From: Bacteroidaceae bacterium
Lineage (GTDB): Bacteria > Bacteroidota > Bacteroidia > Bacteroidales > Bacteroidaceae
Length of the DNA stretch: 5,466 nucleotides
NCBI GenBank assembly: GCA_028709135.1
Contig: JAQVXN010000151.1
Span: 1 to 5,466, forward strand
Reading direction: 5' to 3'
Under the pieces are notes generated by a model. That model was not told the DNA's origin and made no database searches. It worked only from the letters and a program-made list of their open reading frames with translations. Shown here one piece after another: positions 1 to 5,466 of this stretch; position 1 is the stretch's first letter; each line of letters opens with the position of its first letter. The translations under genes were made by a program, and so were the position numbers.

Positions 1-60
1 TACCTTGTTGACTTTGTCAATGCGGCGTTCCTGATTTTCGAAATATACTTCTCTTATCAT
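1..60 (-). CDS. GGGtGRT-family protein, N-terminal 20 codons only (partial)
   Basis: An open frame starts at the ATG whose first base is 60 on the minus strand and runs off the left edge of the window. The visible peptide begins MIREVYFENQERRID and continues KVNKV. The ERRID-K-N core resembles the start of the GGGtGRT family (Pfam PF14057, as I recall it), small cytosolic proteins of unknown function from anaerobes that are named for a glycine-rich motif lying outside this window. Two other facts support the start. A near-perfect Shine-Dalgarno sequence sits 7 bases upstream, and the gene follows the NifU-like gene by 17 bases on the same strand, an arrangement I recall as conserved. The two are probably co-transcribed and may act together in an iron-sulfur context. 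The family call rests on few residues plus context; that a real gene starts here is much surer. Confidence 0.72.
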   Translation of the reverse strand, partial: MIREVYFENQERRIDKVNKV

Positions 61-67
61 AATTCTA

Positions 68-75
68 TCCTCCTC
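68..75 (-). promoter_or_regulatory. Strong ribosome binding site for the GGGtGRT gene
   Basis: On the minus strand this reads GAGGAGGA, a near-perfect anti-Shine-Dalgarno match with 7 bases between it and the ATG at 60. It stands out because other starts in this window have weak or no such signal, as is usual in Bacteroidota. It fixes the start of the partial gene. It lies wholly inside the 17-base gap after the preceding stop codon, which fits two cistrons on one mRNA with strong independent initiation at the second. Confidence 0.75.
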
Positions 76-77
76 AA

Positions 78-779
78 TTATTGTTTGCGTGGGTCAATAA
101 ATTTAACTGCTCCCTGCTCTTTGCTGAAGCGGCCGTAGTGACCTGTAACAGCTTTTAGAGCTTCGTTGGCGTCAACGCCTTTCTTAATCTGTTCCATGAA
201 TTTACCCATGTGAACAAATTCGTAGCCAATGATTTGATCATCTTTATCAAGAGCCAAGCGAGTGATGTATCCTTCTGTCAACTCCAAATAACGCGGGCCT
301 TTGGCTAATGTGCCGTAAAGCGTGCCTACCTGACTGCGCAGACCTTTGCCAAGGTCTTCAAGACCGGCGCCGATAGAGAGGCCGCCTTCTGAAAAGGCGC
401 TCTGGCTGCGGCCGTAAACAATCTGCAAGAATAATTCACGCATGGCTGTGTTGATGGCGTCGCATACAAGGTCCGTGTTCAGTGCTTCGAGAATAGTTTT
501 TCCCGGCAGAATTTCACTGGCCATGGCTGCGGAATGAGTCATTCCCGAGCATCCGATGGTTTCAATGAGGCATTCCTGAATAACACCTTCCTTGATGTTG
601 AGTGAGAGTTTGCAAGCTCCCTGCTGTGGGGCACACCATCCAACACCGTGAGTCATACCGGAGATGTCTTTGATTTCCTTTGCCTGAATCCATTTTCCCT
701 CTTCAGGAATTGGTGCAGGACCGTGATTGGGGCCTTTGGCCACACAACACATATTTTCAATTTCCTTTGTATAAACCAT
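78..779 (-). CDS. NifU-N-like iron-sulfur cluster scaffold-type protein (partner of GGGtGRT)
   Basis: This is a complete 233-residue cytosolic protein with no signal peptide or membrane segment. Residues about 55-115 resemble the NifU/IscU scaffold fold: a short beta strand run, then TIGCSG at 75-80 with Cys77, followed by a small-residue helix and PGKT at 92-95, matching the GCG...GKS pattern of IscU. Cys49 or Cys56 and Cys106 are plausible further metal ligands. It differs from IscU in a 45-residue N-terminal extension with a Cys11-Cys12 pair and a long C-terminal part (about 115-233) containing YGRSQSAFSEGG and GKGLRSQVGTLYG. I recognise it as the conserved protein usually annotated as an iron-sulfur assembly scaffold and found beside GGGtGRT genes. 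Scaffold function is inferred from homology; I know of no demonstrated role. An AAGGA lies only 1 base before the ATG, too close for normal spacing, but the conserved N-terminus supports this start. Next gene downstream: the GGGtGRT gene, 17 bases away. Confidence 0.85.
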   Translation of the reverse strand: MVYTKEIENMCCVAKGPNHGPAPIPEEGKWIQAKEIKDISGMTHGVGWCAPQQGACKLSLNIKEGVIQECLIETIGCSGMTHSAAMASEILPGKTILEALNTDLVCDAINTAMRELFLQIVYGRSQSAFSEGGLSIGAGLEDLGKGLRSQVGTLYGTLAKGPRYLELTEGYITRLALDKDDQIIGYEFVHMGKFMEQIKKGVDANEALKAVTGHYGRFSKEQGAVKFIDPRKQ

Positions 780-827
780 ATCCTTTAAATTAGTTGATTG
801 ATATTATTTATCTAGATTTTCGTACGG

Positions 828-835
828 CAAAATTA
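828..835 (-). promoter_or_regulatory. Putative -7 box for the NifU-like/GGGtGRT operon
   Basis: On the minus strand this reads TAATTTTG, an exact fit to the Bacteroidota primary sigma -7 consensus TAnnTTTG. It would place transcription start near 822 and give a leader of roughly 43 bases before the ATG at 779. No good TTTG -33 element is present at the usual spacing of about 20 bases (only a T-rich stretch near 851-856), so the assignment rests on the -7 box and its position. Confidence 0.5.
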
Positions 836-900
836 CCTATTTTTTGGTAGAAAACAGAATCTTGAGATGTGATTTTTGTGTCTGAAACGTTTTTACGGAG

Positions 901-932
901 GAAATATCCGAAAATGTAAAACGGAATATTTC
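901..932. repeat. Imperfect AT-rich inverted repeat with alternative pairing
   Basis: The left arm GAAATATCCG (901-910) can pair with CGGAATATTTC (922-932), giving ten base pairs with one bulged A around an 11-base A-rich loop. A competing stem is possible: CGTTTTTAC at 888-896 with GTAAAACG at 916-923, again with one bulge. The two stems share bases 922-923 and interleave, so they exclude each other in RNA. As DNA, the repeat could also be an operator for a dimeric regulator. No T-tract follows it directly, so it is not a classical terminator in the plus direction. Function is unknown. Confidence 0.45.
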
Positions 933-1013
933 GTAATAGAAAGTCTGTTATACAAAATGAAGGTAAAAATATTGAGCCCAATTTGTTTCCCAACGTTTGT
1001 AGCAATCAATAAA

Positions 1014-1050
1014 GAAGTGGAGGATACTTCGGGCGGGTCAAGCAACCTGC
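1014..1050 (+). repeat. Two adjacent short hairpins upstream of the plus-strand promoter
   Basis: The first hairpin pairs GAAGTG (1014-1019) with TACTTC (1025-1030), including one G-U pair, around a 5-base loop. The second pairs GCGGGT (1033-1038) with ACCTGC (1045-1050), with one G-U pair and a 6-base loop. Only two bases separate them. A run of five T begins 10 bases after the second stem (1061-1065), which is too far for a typical intrinsic terminator but could suit the end of a small RNA. The G-U pairs would only work in plus-strand RNA, yet the hairpins lie upstream of the predicted start of the DMP19 transcript, so any such RNA would start further left. The stems are short and could be chance. 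Confidence 0.35.
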
Positions 1051-1067
1051 ATATCAACAGTTTTTCT

Positions 1068-1075
1068 TAACTTTG
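1068..1075 (+). promoter_or_regulatory. -7 box of the DMP19-smpB-metH transcript
   Basis: TAACTTTG matches the Bacteroidota consensus TAnnTTTG exactly and is followed by a run of A, a context often seen at Bacteroidales starts. Transcription would begin near 1081, leaving a leader of about 20 bases before the ATG at 1103. A -33 TTTG is not evident around 1044-1048. The box overlaps the TTG at 1073, which argues against that TTG as the start codon of the downstream gene. Confidence 0.65.
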
Positions 1076-1102
1076 CAAAAATATTTCCTGATTGAAAGAG
1101 TT

Positions 1103-1564
1103 ATGATGGAGAAGCAGAAAAATCATGAAGTAATGCAGCAATTACTGGAGAGAATTGAAAAGAAAATAGGTGAAAATTTAACAGCTGAGACGATGAGCCA
1201 ACTTAACGGTAATGAGTTGACGCTGTTGGCATATCATATTTTTTGTAGAGAAATTCTTGAGGGGGGTATGGTGCAACTGATCTATAATGGATACGGACCT
1301 TTCATTTTTGAAAATCCTTTCGCCAAAGCTATGCGCTTGTGGGGATTGAAAGATTTCTCAAAATTTATCTACGCAGCCCGGCAACTGTATGAGAAGTCAA
1401 GCGAGGATTTCAAAAAGGATCGCAACGATGAAGAATTCATGGCTCTTTATGAGCAGTATCCGGAAATGGAAAATATGGATGATGAGTTTATAGAACAAGA
1501 GCCCCAAATTACGGCTATGATAAGTGACTATGTATGTGCCCATCAAGACCTTTTTAAAGACTAA
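1103..1564 (+). CDS. DUF4375/DMP19 family protein
   Basis: This is a 153-residue acidic, soluble protein with no signal peptide. The central segment GGMVQLIYNGYG (residues 54-65), followed by a helical stretch FAKAMRLWGLKDFSKF (73-88), is the hallmark of the DUF4375 (DMP19-like) family, whose usual motif is close to GGFxQFFxNSxG. The N-terminal 50 residues and the C-terminal tail (from about 98) look helical and charged, with a Met/Glu/Asp-rich end. The family's biochemical role is not established to my knowledge; some members have been proposed to be DNA-mimic proteins. The ORF is open back to a TTG at 1073, but that codon lies in the promoter box, so I start at ATG 1103; ATG 1106 is equally possible. 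Only a weak AAAGAG precedes them. The stop is 6 bases before smpB, so the two are almost surely co-transcribed. Confidence 0.8.
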   Translation: MMEKQKNHEVMQQLLERIEKKIGENLTAETMSQLNGNELTLLAYHIFCREILEGGMVQLIYNGYGPFIFENPFAKAMRLWGLKDFSKFIYAARQLYEKSSEDFKKDRNDEEFMALYEQYPEMENMDDEFIEQEPQITAMISDYVCAHQDLFKD

Positions 1565-1570
1565 TTAATT

Positions 1571-2038
1571 ATGGCAGATAATACAATTAAAAAAAATATT
1601 GTGATTAAAAACCGGCGCGCATCATTTGATTATTTGTTCATGACGCATTTTACGGCGGGGATTATTTTGACTGGAACCGAGATTAAGTCTATCCGCAAAG
1701 GCAAAGCCAGCTTGGTGGATACCTTCTGTTATGTGGACAAACGTGAGATGTGGGTAAAGAATATGTATGTGGCACCTTATTTCTATGGTTCCTATAATAA
1801 TCATAGTGTGCGGCGCGATCGCAAATTGCTACTGACAAAGAAAGAACTCCGGAAGTTGGAACAGGAACTGAAAAATCCGGGATTTACTGTCATTCCGGTT
1901 TCTCTCTATATTAATGAATCTGGCTTGGCAAAACTGGATATTGCTTTGGCACGAGGGAAGAAACTTTATGACAAACGTCAGTCTTTGAAAGAAAAGAGCG
2001 ATCGTCGAGAAATGGAGAGAAGTATCAAAAATTATTGA
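1571..2038 (+). CDS. smpB: SsrA-binding protein SmpB
   Basis: SmpB binds tmRNA and delivers it to stalled ribosomes for trans-translation, which releases the ribosome and tags the incomplete peptide for degradation. The 155-residue length is typical. The SmpB fold is clear from end to end: NRRASFDY (14-21), AGIILTGTEIKSIRKGKASL (29-48) at the tmRNA-binding core, APYFYGSYNNHS (68-79), RDRKLLLTKKEL (82-93), then the lysine-rich tail starting GKKLYDKR (129-136), which inserts into the mRNA channel of the ribosome. No key residue is missing. The start ATG lies 6 bases after the DMP19 stop with no Shine-Dalgarno match (the preceding bases are TTAATT), suggesting translational coupling or the leaderless-like initiation common in Bacteroidota. 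The tmRNA gene (ssrA) is not in the window. metH follows after 52 bases. Confidence 0.97.
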   Translation: MADNTIKKNIVIKNRRASFDYLFMTHFTAGIILTGTEIKSIRKGKASLVDTFCYVDKREMWVKNMYVAPYFYGSYNNHSVRRDRKLLLTKKELRKLEQELKNPGFTVIPVSLYINESGLAKLDIALARGKKLYDKRQSLKEKSDRREMERSIKNY

Positions 2039-2054
2039 TAAACAGATAGAAACA

Positions 2055-2062
2055 TAATTTTT
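2055..2062 (+). promoter_or_regulatory. Possible weak internal promoter before metH
   Basis: The 52-base gap between smpB and metH contains TAATTTTT, one base off the TAnnTTTG consensus, with a TTG at 2035-2037 as a possible -33 element at slightly short spacing. It would start transcription near 2068. The gap is too short for a cobalamin riboswitch. An AGGA at 2083-2086, four bases before ATG 2091, may serve as the metH ribosome binding site. The promoter call is weak, since AT-rich matches like this arise by chance. Confidence 0.25.
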
Positions 2063-2090
2063 TTACAGTAAAGAATTAGATCAGGAACGG

Positions 2091-4841
2091 ATGGAAAAAC
2101 AAACGATGCAGGATATAGTAGAACAGCGAATACTTATTCTTGATGGGGCTATGGGCACGATGGTGCAGAGTTATCATCTTACTGAAAAAGATTTCCGTGG
2201 TGAGCGCTTTCAGAATATCACATGGCAAATGCGTGGAAACAATGACGTACTTTCGTTGACGCGACCGGATGTGATTTCTGATATACATCGTAAATATCTT
2301 GAAGCGGGCGCAGACATCATTGAAACAAATACATTCAGTAGTCAGCGTATTTCCATGGTGGATTATAAGCTTGAAAACATCTGTCGTGAAATGAATTTGG
2401 CTTCTTGTAAGTTGGCGCGAGAATTGGCTGACGAATATACTGCAAAAACGCCTGAAAAACCCCGTTTCGTAGCTGGTTCAATAGGACCTACAAACAAAAC
2501 ATGTTCTATGAGTCCTGATGTGGATAATCCTGCCTTTCGCGCGATTACGTTCGATGATTTGGCTGCTGCCTATCGTGAACAGATTTGTGCAATGATGGAT
2601 GGTGGGGTAGATGCTCTCCTAATAGAAACTGTTTTTGATACGTTAAATGCGAAAGCAGCTATTTATGCGGCAGAGCAGGAATTTGACAAAAGAGGGACAA
2701 CACTTCCCATAATGCTTTCTGTAACTGTTTCCGACCGTGCCGGACGTACTTTGTCGGGGCAGACATTGGCGGCATTTCTAACTTCTATGGATTTCGCTCC
2801 ACTTTTTTCTGTGGGACTTAATTGTTCTTTTGGTCCACTTGAAATAAAACCGTATTTAGAAGAAATTGCAGCGCAGGCACCTTATCATGTTTCCGTTTAT
2901 CCCAATGCGGGCCTTCCTAACGAAATGGGAGCATACGACATTACACCGCAACAGATGGCCGAGGAGATGAAAATCTTTGTAGATGAAGGTCTTGTTAATA
3001 TTATAGGAGGGTGTTGCGGAACAACAGATCAATTCATTGCACTTTATACTTCTATTGTAAAAAATGCGGATGGGACTTGGAAAAAACCTCATGAATCTCA
3101 CAAGAAATCTGGTTTTTTGGAGCTCTCCGGATTGGAACGTTTGGAAGTACGTCCGGAAAGTAATTTTATTAATATAGGTGAGCGCTGTAATGTGGCAGGT
3201 TCTCGCAAATTTTTGAGGTTGATCAACGAACATCATTACGAGGAAGCCCAAAGAATTGCGCGCAAACAGGTTGAAGATGGTGCACAAGTGCTGGATATCA
3301 ATATGGATGACGGATTATTGGATGGTAAACAAGAAATGGTGAATTTCGTGAATTTAATTACCTCAGATCCCGATATTGCACGTGTTCCATTAATGATAGA
3401 TTCATCCAAATGGGAGGTGATTCTGGCTGCTCTGAAATGTGTTCAAGGAAAGTGTATTGTAAATTCCATCTCTCTTAAAGAAGGAGAGGAAAGTTTTCTT
3501 TCACATGCCAGAGATTTACATAGTTTGGGCGCCGCAGTTGTAGTAATGGCTTTTGACGAAGAGGGACAGGCTACTTCTTATGAACGAAAAATAGAGGTAT
3601 GTAGTCGTGCCTATCACTTATTGACTGAGAAAGTAGGTTTCAATCCGAATGATATGATCTTTGATCCCAATATTCTGACTATTGGTACCGGCATGAGTGA
3701 GCATAATGATTATGCAGTGAATTTTATTCGGGCTGCTGAATGGATTCGAAAGAATTTGCCGGGTTGCCATGTGAGTGGAGGAGTAAGTAATCTTTCGTTC
3801 GCGTTTCGTGGTAATGATTATTTACGCCAGGCGATGCACGCCGTATTTCTTTATCACGCTATTCAACGCGGAATGGATATGGGGATTGTGAACCCTGCTG
3901 CAGGTGTGATGTACGAGGATATTCCTGAAGAGCAAAGAGTATTAATAGAAGATTTGATTTTTAATCGCCGACCAGATGCCACGGAGCGCGTTTTGTCGAT
4001 CAGTCAAAATCAGAATTTAACGACAGCTGAAAATATAGAAGAAGAAAACAGAACACAAACATCTGTAGATAAACGTCTTAAACAGGCTTTACGTAAAGGT
4101 ATTAGTGATTATTTGGAGTCGGATCTAAAAGAAGCGATGAACAAATATGGGCGTGCTGTGGAGGTGATTGAGGGCCCCTTAATGGATGGTATGGGGGAAG
4201 TTGGAAAACTTTTCGGTGAGGGTAAGATGTTTTTGCCTCAAGTGGTGAAAACTGCACGCACAATGAAAAAAGCTGTTGAGTTTTTGCAACCTTATATGGA
4301 AAAAGATAAACAAACAGGAACAACGTCTGCAGGGAAGGTGCTTTTGGCCACAGTAAAAGGTGATGTTCATGATATTGGCAAGAATATTGTAGGGGTTGTG
4401 ATGGGCTGTAATAATTATGAAATTCTGGATTTAGGGGTAATGACTCCTGCAGAAAAGATCGTGGAAACAGCTATACGTGAAAAAGTGGATTTCATAGGTC
4501 TCAGTGGTTTAATCACTCCAAGTTTGGAGGAAATGATTAATACGGTGCGGCTGCTTCGTGAGAATGGGGTGAATGTGCCTGTTATGATAGGTGGAGCCAC
4601 TACAAGTAAATTGCACACGGCTTTGAAAATTGCACCTGCTTATGACGGTCCTGTGATATGGGTTAAGGATGCTGCACAAAATAGCATTATTGCTGGAAAA
4701 TTGCAAAATGAAACGACACGCGATGTCTTTGTGAAAGATTTAAATAAAGAATATGACGTTTTGAGAGAACAGGAGCAATCTAAGATTAACCTGGATTCCT
4801 TGGAGCAATCAAGAAAAAATAAATTGAATCTTTTTAAATAA
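2091..4841 (+). CDS. metH: Cobalamin-dependent methionine synthase MetH, short form without activation domain
   Basis: MetH transfers a methyl group from 5-methyltetrahydrofolate to homocysteine through methylcobalamin, making methionine and tetrahydrofolate in the cytosol. The 916 residues show the homocysteine domain (about 8-325) with zinc ligands Cys245 (GLNCSFGP) and Cys308-Cys309 (GGCCGTT); the folate domain (about 355-630) with NIGERCNVAGSRKF (361-374), DINMDDG (402-408) and IDSSKWEV (436-443); the helical cobalamin cap (about 655-740, with FGEGKMFLPQVVKTAR); and the cobalamin domain (about 748-875) with GDVHDIG (757-763), where His760 is the lower cobalt ligand and Asp758 and Ser811 complete the relay, then GGATTS (834-839). 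These residues fall within two positions of the E. coli numbering. E. coli MetH has about 1227 residues; here the protein stops in the linker after the cobalamin domain, so the SAM-binding reactivation domain is absent. The end looks natural, not a frameshift, since the next gene begins 9 bases later with unrelated sequence. Confidence 0.97.
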   Translation: MEKQTMQDIVEQRILILDGAMGTMVQSYHLTEKDFRGERFQNITWQMRGNNDVLSLTRPDVISDIHRKYLEAGADIIETNTFSSQRISMVDYKLENICREMNLASCKLARELADEYTAKTPEKPRFVAGSIGPTNKTCSMSPDVDNPAFRAITFDDLAAAYREQICAMMDGGVDALLIETVFDTLNAKAAIYAAEQEFDKRGTTLPIMLSVTVSDRAGRTLSGQTLAAFLTSMDFAPLFSVGLNCSFGPLEIKPYLEEIAAQAPYHVSVYPNAGLPNEMGAYDITPQQMAEEMKIFVDEGLVNIIGGCCGTTDQFIALYTSIVKNADGTWKKPHESHKKSGFLELSGLERLEVRPESNFINIGERCNVAGSRKFLRLINEHHYEEAQRIARKQVEDGAQVLDINMDDGLLDGKQEMVNFVNLITSDPDIARVPLMIDSSKWEVILAALKCVQGKCIVNSISLKEGEESFLSHARDLHSLGAAVVVMAFDEEGQATSYERKIEVCSRAYHLLTEKVGFNPNDMIFDPNILTIGTGMSEHNDYAVNFIRAAEWIRKNLPGCHVSGGVSNLSFAFRGNDYLRQAMHAVFLYHAIQRGMDMGIVNPAAGVMYEDIPEEQRVLIEDLIFNRRPDATERVLSISQNQNLTTAENIEEENRTQTSVDKRLKQALRKGISDYLESDLKEAMNKYGRAVEVIEGPLMDGMGEVGKLFGEGKMFLPQVVKTARTMKKAVEFLQPYMEKDKQTGTTSAGKVLLATVKGDVHDIGKNIVGVVMGCNNYEILDLGVMTPAEKIVETAIREKVDFIGLSGLITPSLEEMINTVRLLRENGVNVPVMIGGATTSKLHTALKIAPAYDGPVIWVKDAAQNSIIAGKLQNETTRDVFVKDLNKEYDVLREQEQSKINLDSLEQSRKNKLNLFK

Positions 4842-4850
4842 GTTGGAAAC

Positions 4851-5466
4851 ATGAAGAAAATCTTGTTTTTTATTTTATTCATCTTGTGTTTTGGTTGCGG
4901 TCTGCGTGCTGAGAATCAGATTATCAAAACAATAGATGGACAATTTATTCGTAATGGTGCACCCTATTATTATATAGGTACAAATTTTTGGTATGGTCCT
5001 ATTTTAGGATCTACAGGATTAGGTGGTAATCGTGCTCGTTTGTCGTACGAATTGGATTCCCTTAAAAGTATTGGCATAAATAATTTGCGTATTTTGGCAG
5101 GAGCTGATGCCGGTAGTGTGAATGCAAATAGTGTTTTTCCTTACTTGCAACCAAAAGTAGGAGAACTGAATGATACATTGCTGGTTGGTTTGGATTATTT
5201 TTTAGCTGAACTTGGTAAGCGTGACATGGTGGCTGTCATTTATTTGAACAATTCTTGGGATTGGAGCGGTGGTTATGGCTTTTATCTGAAAAATGCAGGA
5301 AAAGGCGATTCTCCCTCGGCAGAAGGTGACGGATATGACAATTATGCACGTTATGCAGCTCAGTTTGTACGTAATGAGAAAGCTAAACAGCTGTTTTATA
5401 ATTATGTAAAAAAGATTGTTTCCAGAAAAAACAGTGTAACAGGACTTAATTATAAAGATGACCCAA
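4851..5466 (+). CDS. Secreted GH5 (subfamily 7-like) endo-beta-1,4-mannanase, N-terminal part
   Basis: The frame is open from ATG 4851 to the window edge (205 full codons). Residues 1-20 form a signal peptide: MKK, a hydrophobic core of Ile, Leu and Phe, then CGLRA with a likely cut before Glu21. Cys16 could suggest a lipoprotein, but CFGC is a poor lipobox. The mature part starts a TIM-barrel glycoside hydrolase: GTNFWYGPILG (43-53), LKSIGINNLRILAGAD (71-86) with the conserved family-5 arginine at 80, GLDYFLAELGKRDMVAVIYL (113-132) and NNSWDWSGGYGFYL (133-146). The last residues, NYKDDP, fit the segment just before the WxxxNEP acid/base motif of GH5 mannanases, so both catalytic glutamates lie beyond the window. 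The enzyme would cut mannan or galactomannan in the periplasm or at the surface. It starts 9 bases after metH with no clear promoter or Shine-Dalgarno sequence, so it may be read from the metH transcript. Substrate is inferred from family resemblance. Confidence 0.87.
   Translation, partial: MKKILFFILFILCFGCGLRAENQIIKTIDGQFIRNGAPYYYIGTNFWYGPILGSTGLGGNRARLSYELDSLKSIGINNLRILAGADAGSVNANSVFPYLQPKVGELNDTLLVGLDYFLAELGKRDMVAVIYLNNSWDWSGGYGFYLKNAGKGDSPSAEGDGYDNYARYAAQFVRNEKAKQLFYNYVKKIVSRKNSVTGLNYKDDP

Larger units (their letters stand above)
780..1102. other. Divergent intergenic region with structured elements
   Basis: This 323-base gap separates the leftward NifU-like gene from the rightward DMP19-smpB-metH group. 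It has promoter-like boxes for both directions near its ends, an imperfect inverted repeat at 901-932 and two neighbouring hairpins at 1014-1050. I find no tRNA fold, no cobalamin-riboswitch core and no recognisable SAM riboswitch, although a B12-dependent enzyme lies downstream. Small open frames in it (876-1070 plus, 808-1005 minus) begin with TTG, have no recognisable family and overlap the promoter boxes, so I do not call them genes. It is long for a Bacteroidales intergenic region and could hold a small RNA. Confidence 0.7.

Noticed and set aside
808..1005. Minus-strand open frame of 65 codons upstream of the NifU-like gene
   Set aside because: It has a non-ATG start and no recognisable domain, and it runs through the predicted -7 box at 828-835. 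Its hydrophobic and aromatic composition is what random AT-rich sequence gives.
876..1070. Plus-strand open frame of 64 codons, or 37 codons from the in-frame ATG at 957
   Set aside because: The long form begins with TTG, and neither form has a convincing ribosome binding site or a recognisable family. The frame covers the inverted repeat and hairpins, and its stop codon overlaps the DMP19 promoter box. A short peptide from 957 cannot be fully excluded.
780..1102. Cobalamin or SAM riboswitch controlling metH
   Set aside because: I looked for the conserved B12-box and for a SAM-I type multi-helix junction and found neither here nor in the 52-base gap before metH. The hairpins present are short and do not match those architectures.
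2856..3287. Minus-strand open frame of 143 codons inside metH
   Set aside because: It lies wholly within the folate/homocysteine part of MetH, whose protein sequence is strongly conserved. The antisense product is Phe/Arg/Cys-rich with no family resemblance, so it is a shadow frame.
4839..4841. metH stop as a frameshift or premature stop that truncates a full-length MetH
   Set aside because: The DNA after the stop encodes, in one clean frame from its own ATG, a signal peptide and a GH5 barrel. No remnant of an activation domain is seen in any frame, so the short MetH is the native form here.
4811..4850. Intrinsic terminator between metH and the mannanase
   Set aside because: There are A-rich and T-rich runs (AAAAA at 4813-4819 and TTTTT at 4831-4835), but no GC-containing stem, and the runs lie inside the metH coding end. 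Read-through seems more likely than termination.

Overview
The window is a piece of a Bacteroidota chromosome, most likely order Bacteroidales (a Bacteroides or Parabacteroides relative). The evidence is: promoter boxes of the TAnnTTTG type with weak Shine-Dalgarno sequences before most genes; a methionine synthase ending after its cobalamin domain, as I recall for this group; an exported GH5 mannanase of the kind gut Bacteroidales carry; and a NifU-like/GGGtGRT gene pair known from anaerobes. Base composition is moderately AT-rich and even. I see no insertion sequence, phage gene, CRISPR array, tRNA or rRNA.

Layout: the left 780 bases run on the minus strand. They hold a complete NifU-N-like protein (78-779) followed by the first 20 codons of a GGGtGRT-family protein (1-60), 17 bases apart, with a strong ribosome binding site between them. 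A divergent intergenic region of about 320 bases (780-1102) carries a minus-strand promoter-like box (828-835), a bulged AT-rich inverted repeat (901-932), two adjacent short hairpins (1014-1050) and a clear plus-strand promoter box (1068-1075).

From there everything reads on the plus strand with short gaps: a DUF4375/DMP19-family protein (1103-1564), SmpB of the trans-translation system (1571-2038), cobalamin-dependent methionine synthase MetH (2091-4841), and the first 205 codons of a secreted GH5 beta-mannanase (4851 to the window end). The gaps are 6, 52 and 9 bases, so the four may share a transcript, although their functions (ribosome rescue, one-carbon/methionine metabolism, mannan breakdown) do not form one pathway.

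Most of the window is ordinary, well-conserved Bacteroidales sequence. The parts that deserve a second look are the functionally uncharacterised NifU-like/GGGtGRT pair, the MetH that lacks its reactivation domain, and the structured divergent intergenic region. I do not see a convincing new multi-gene system.
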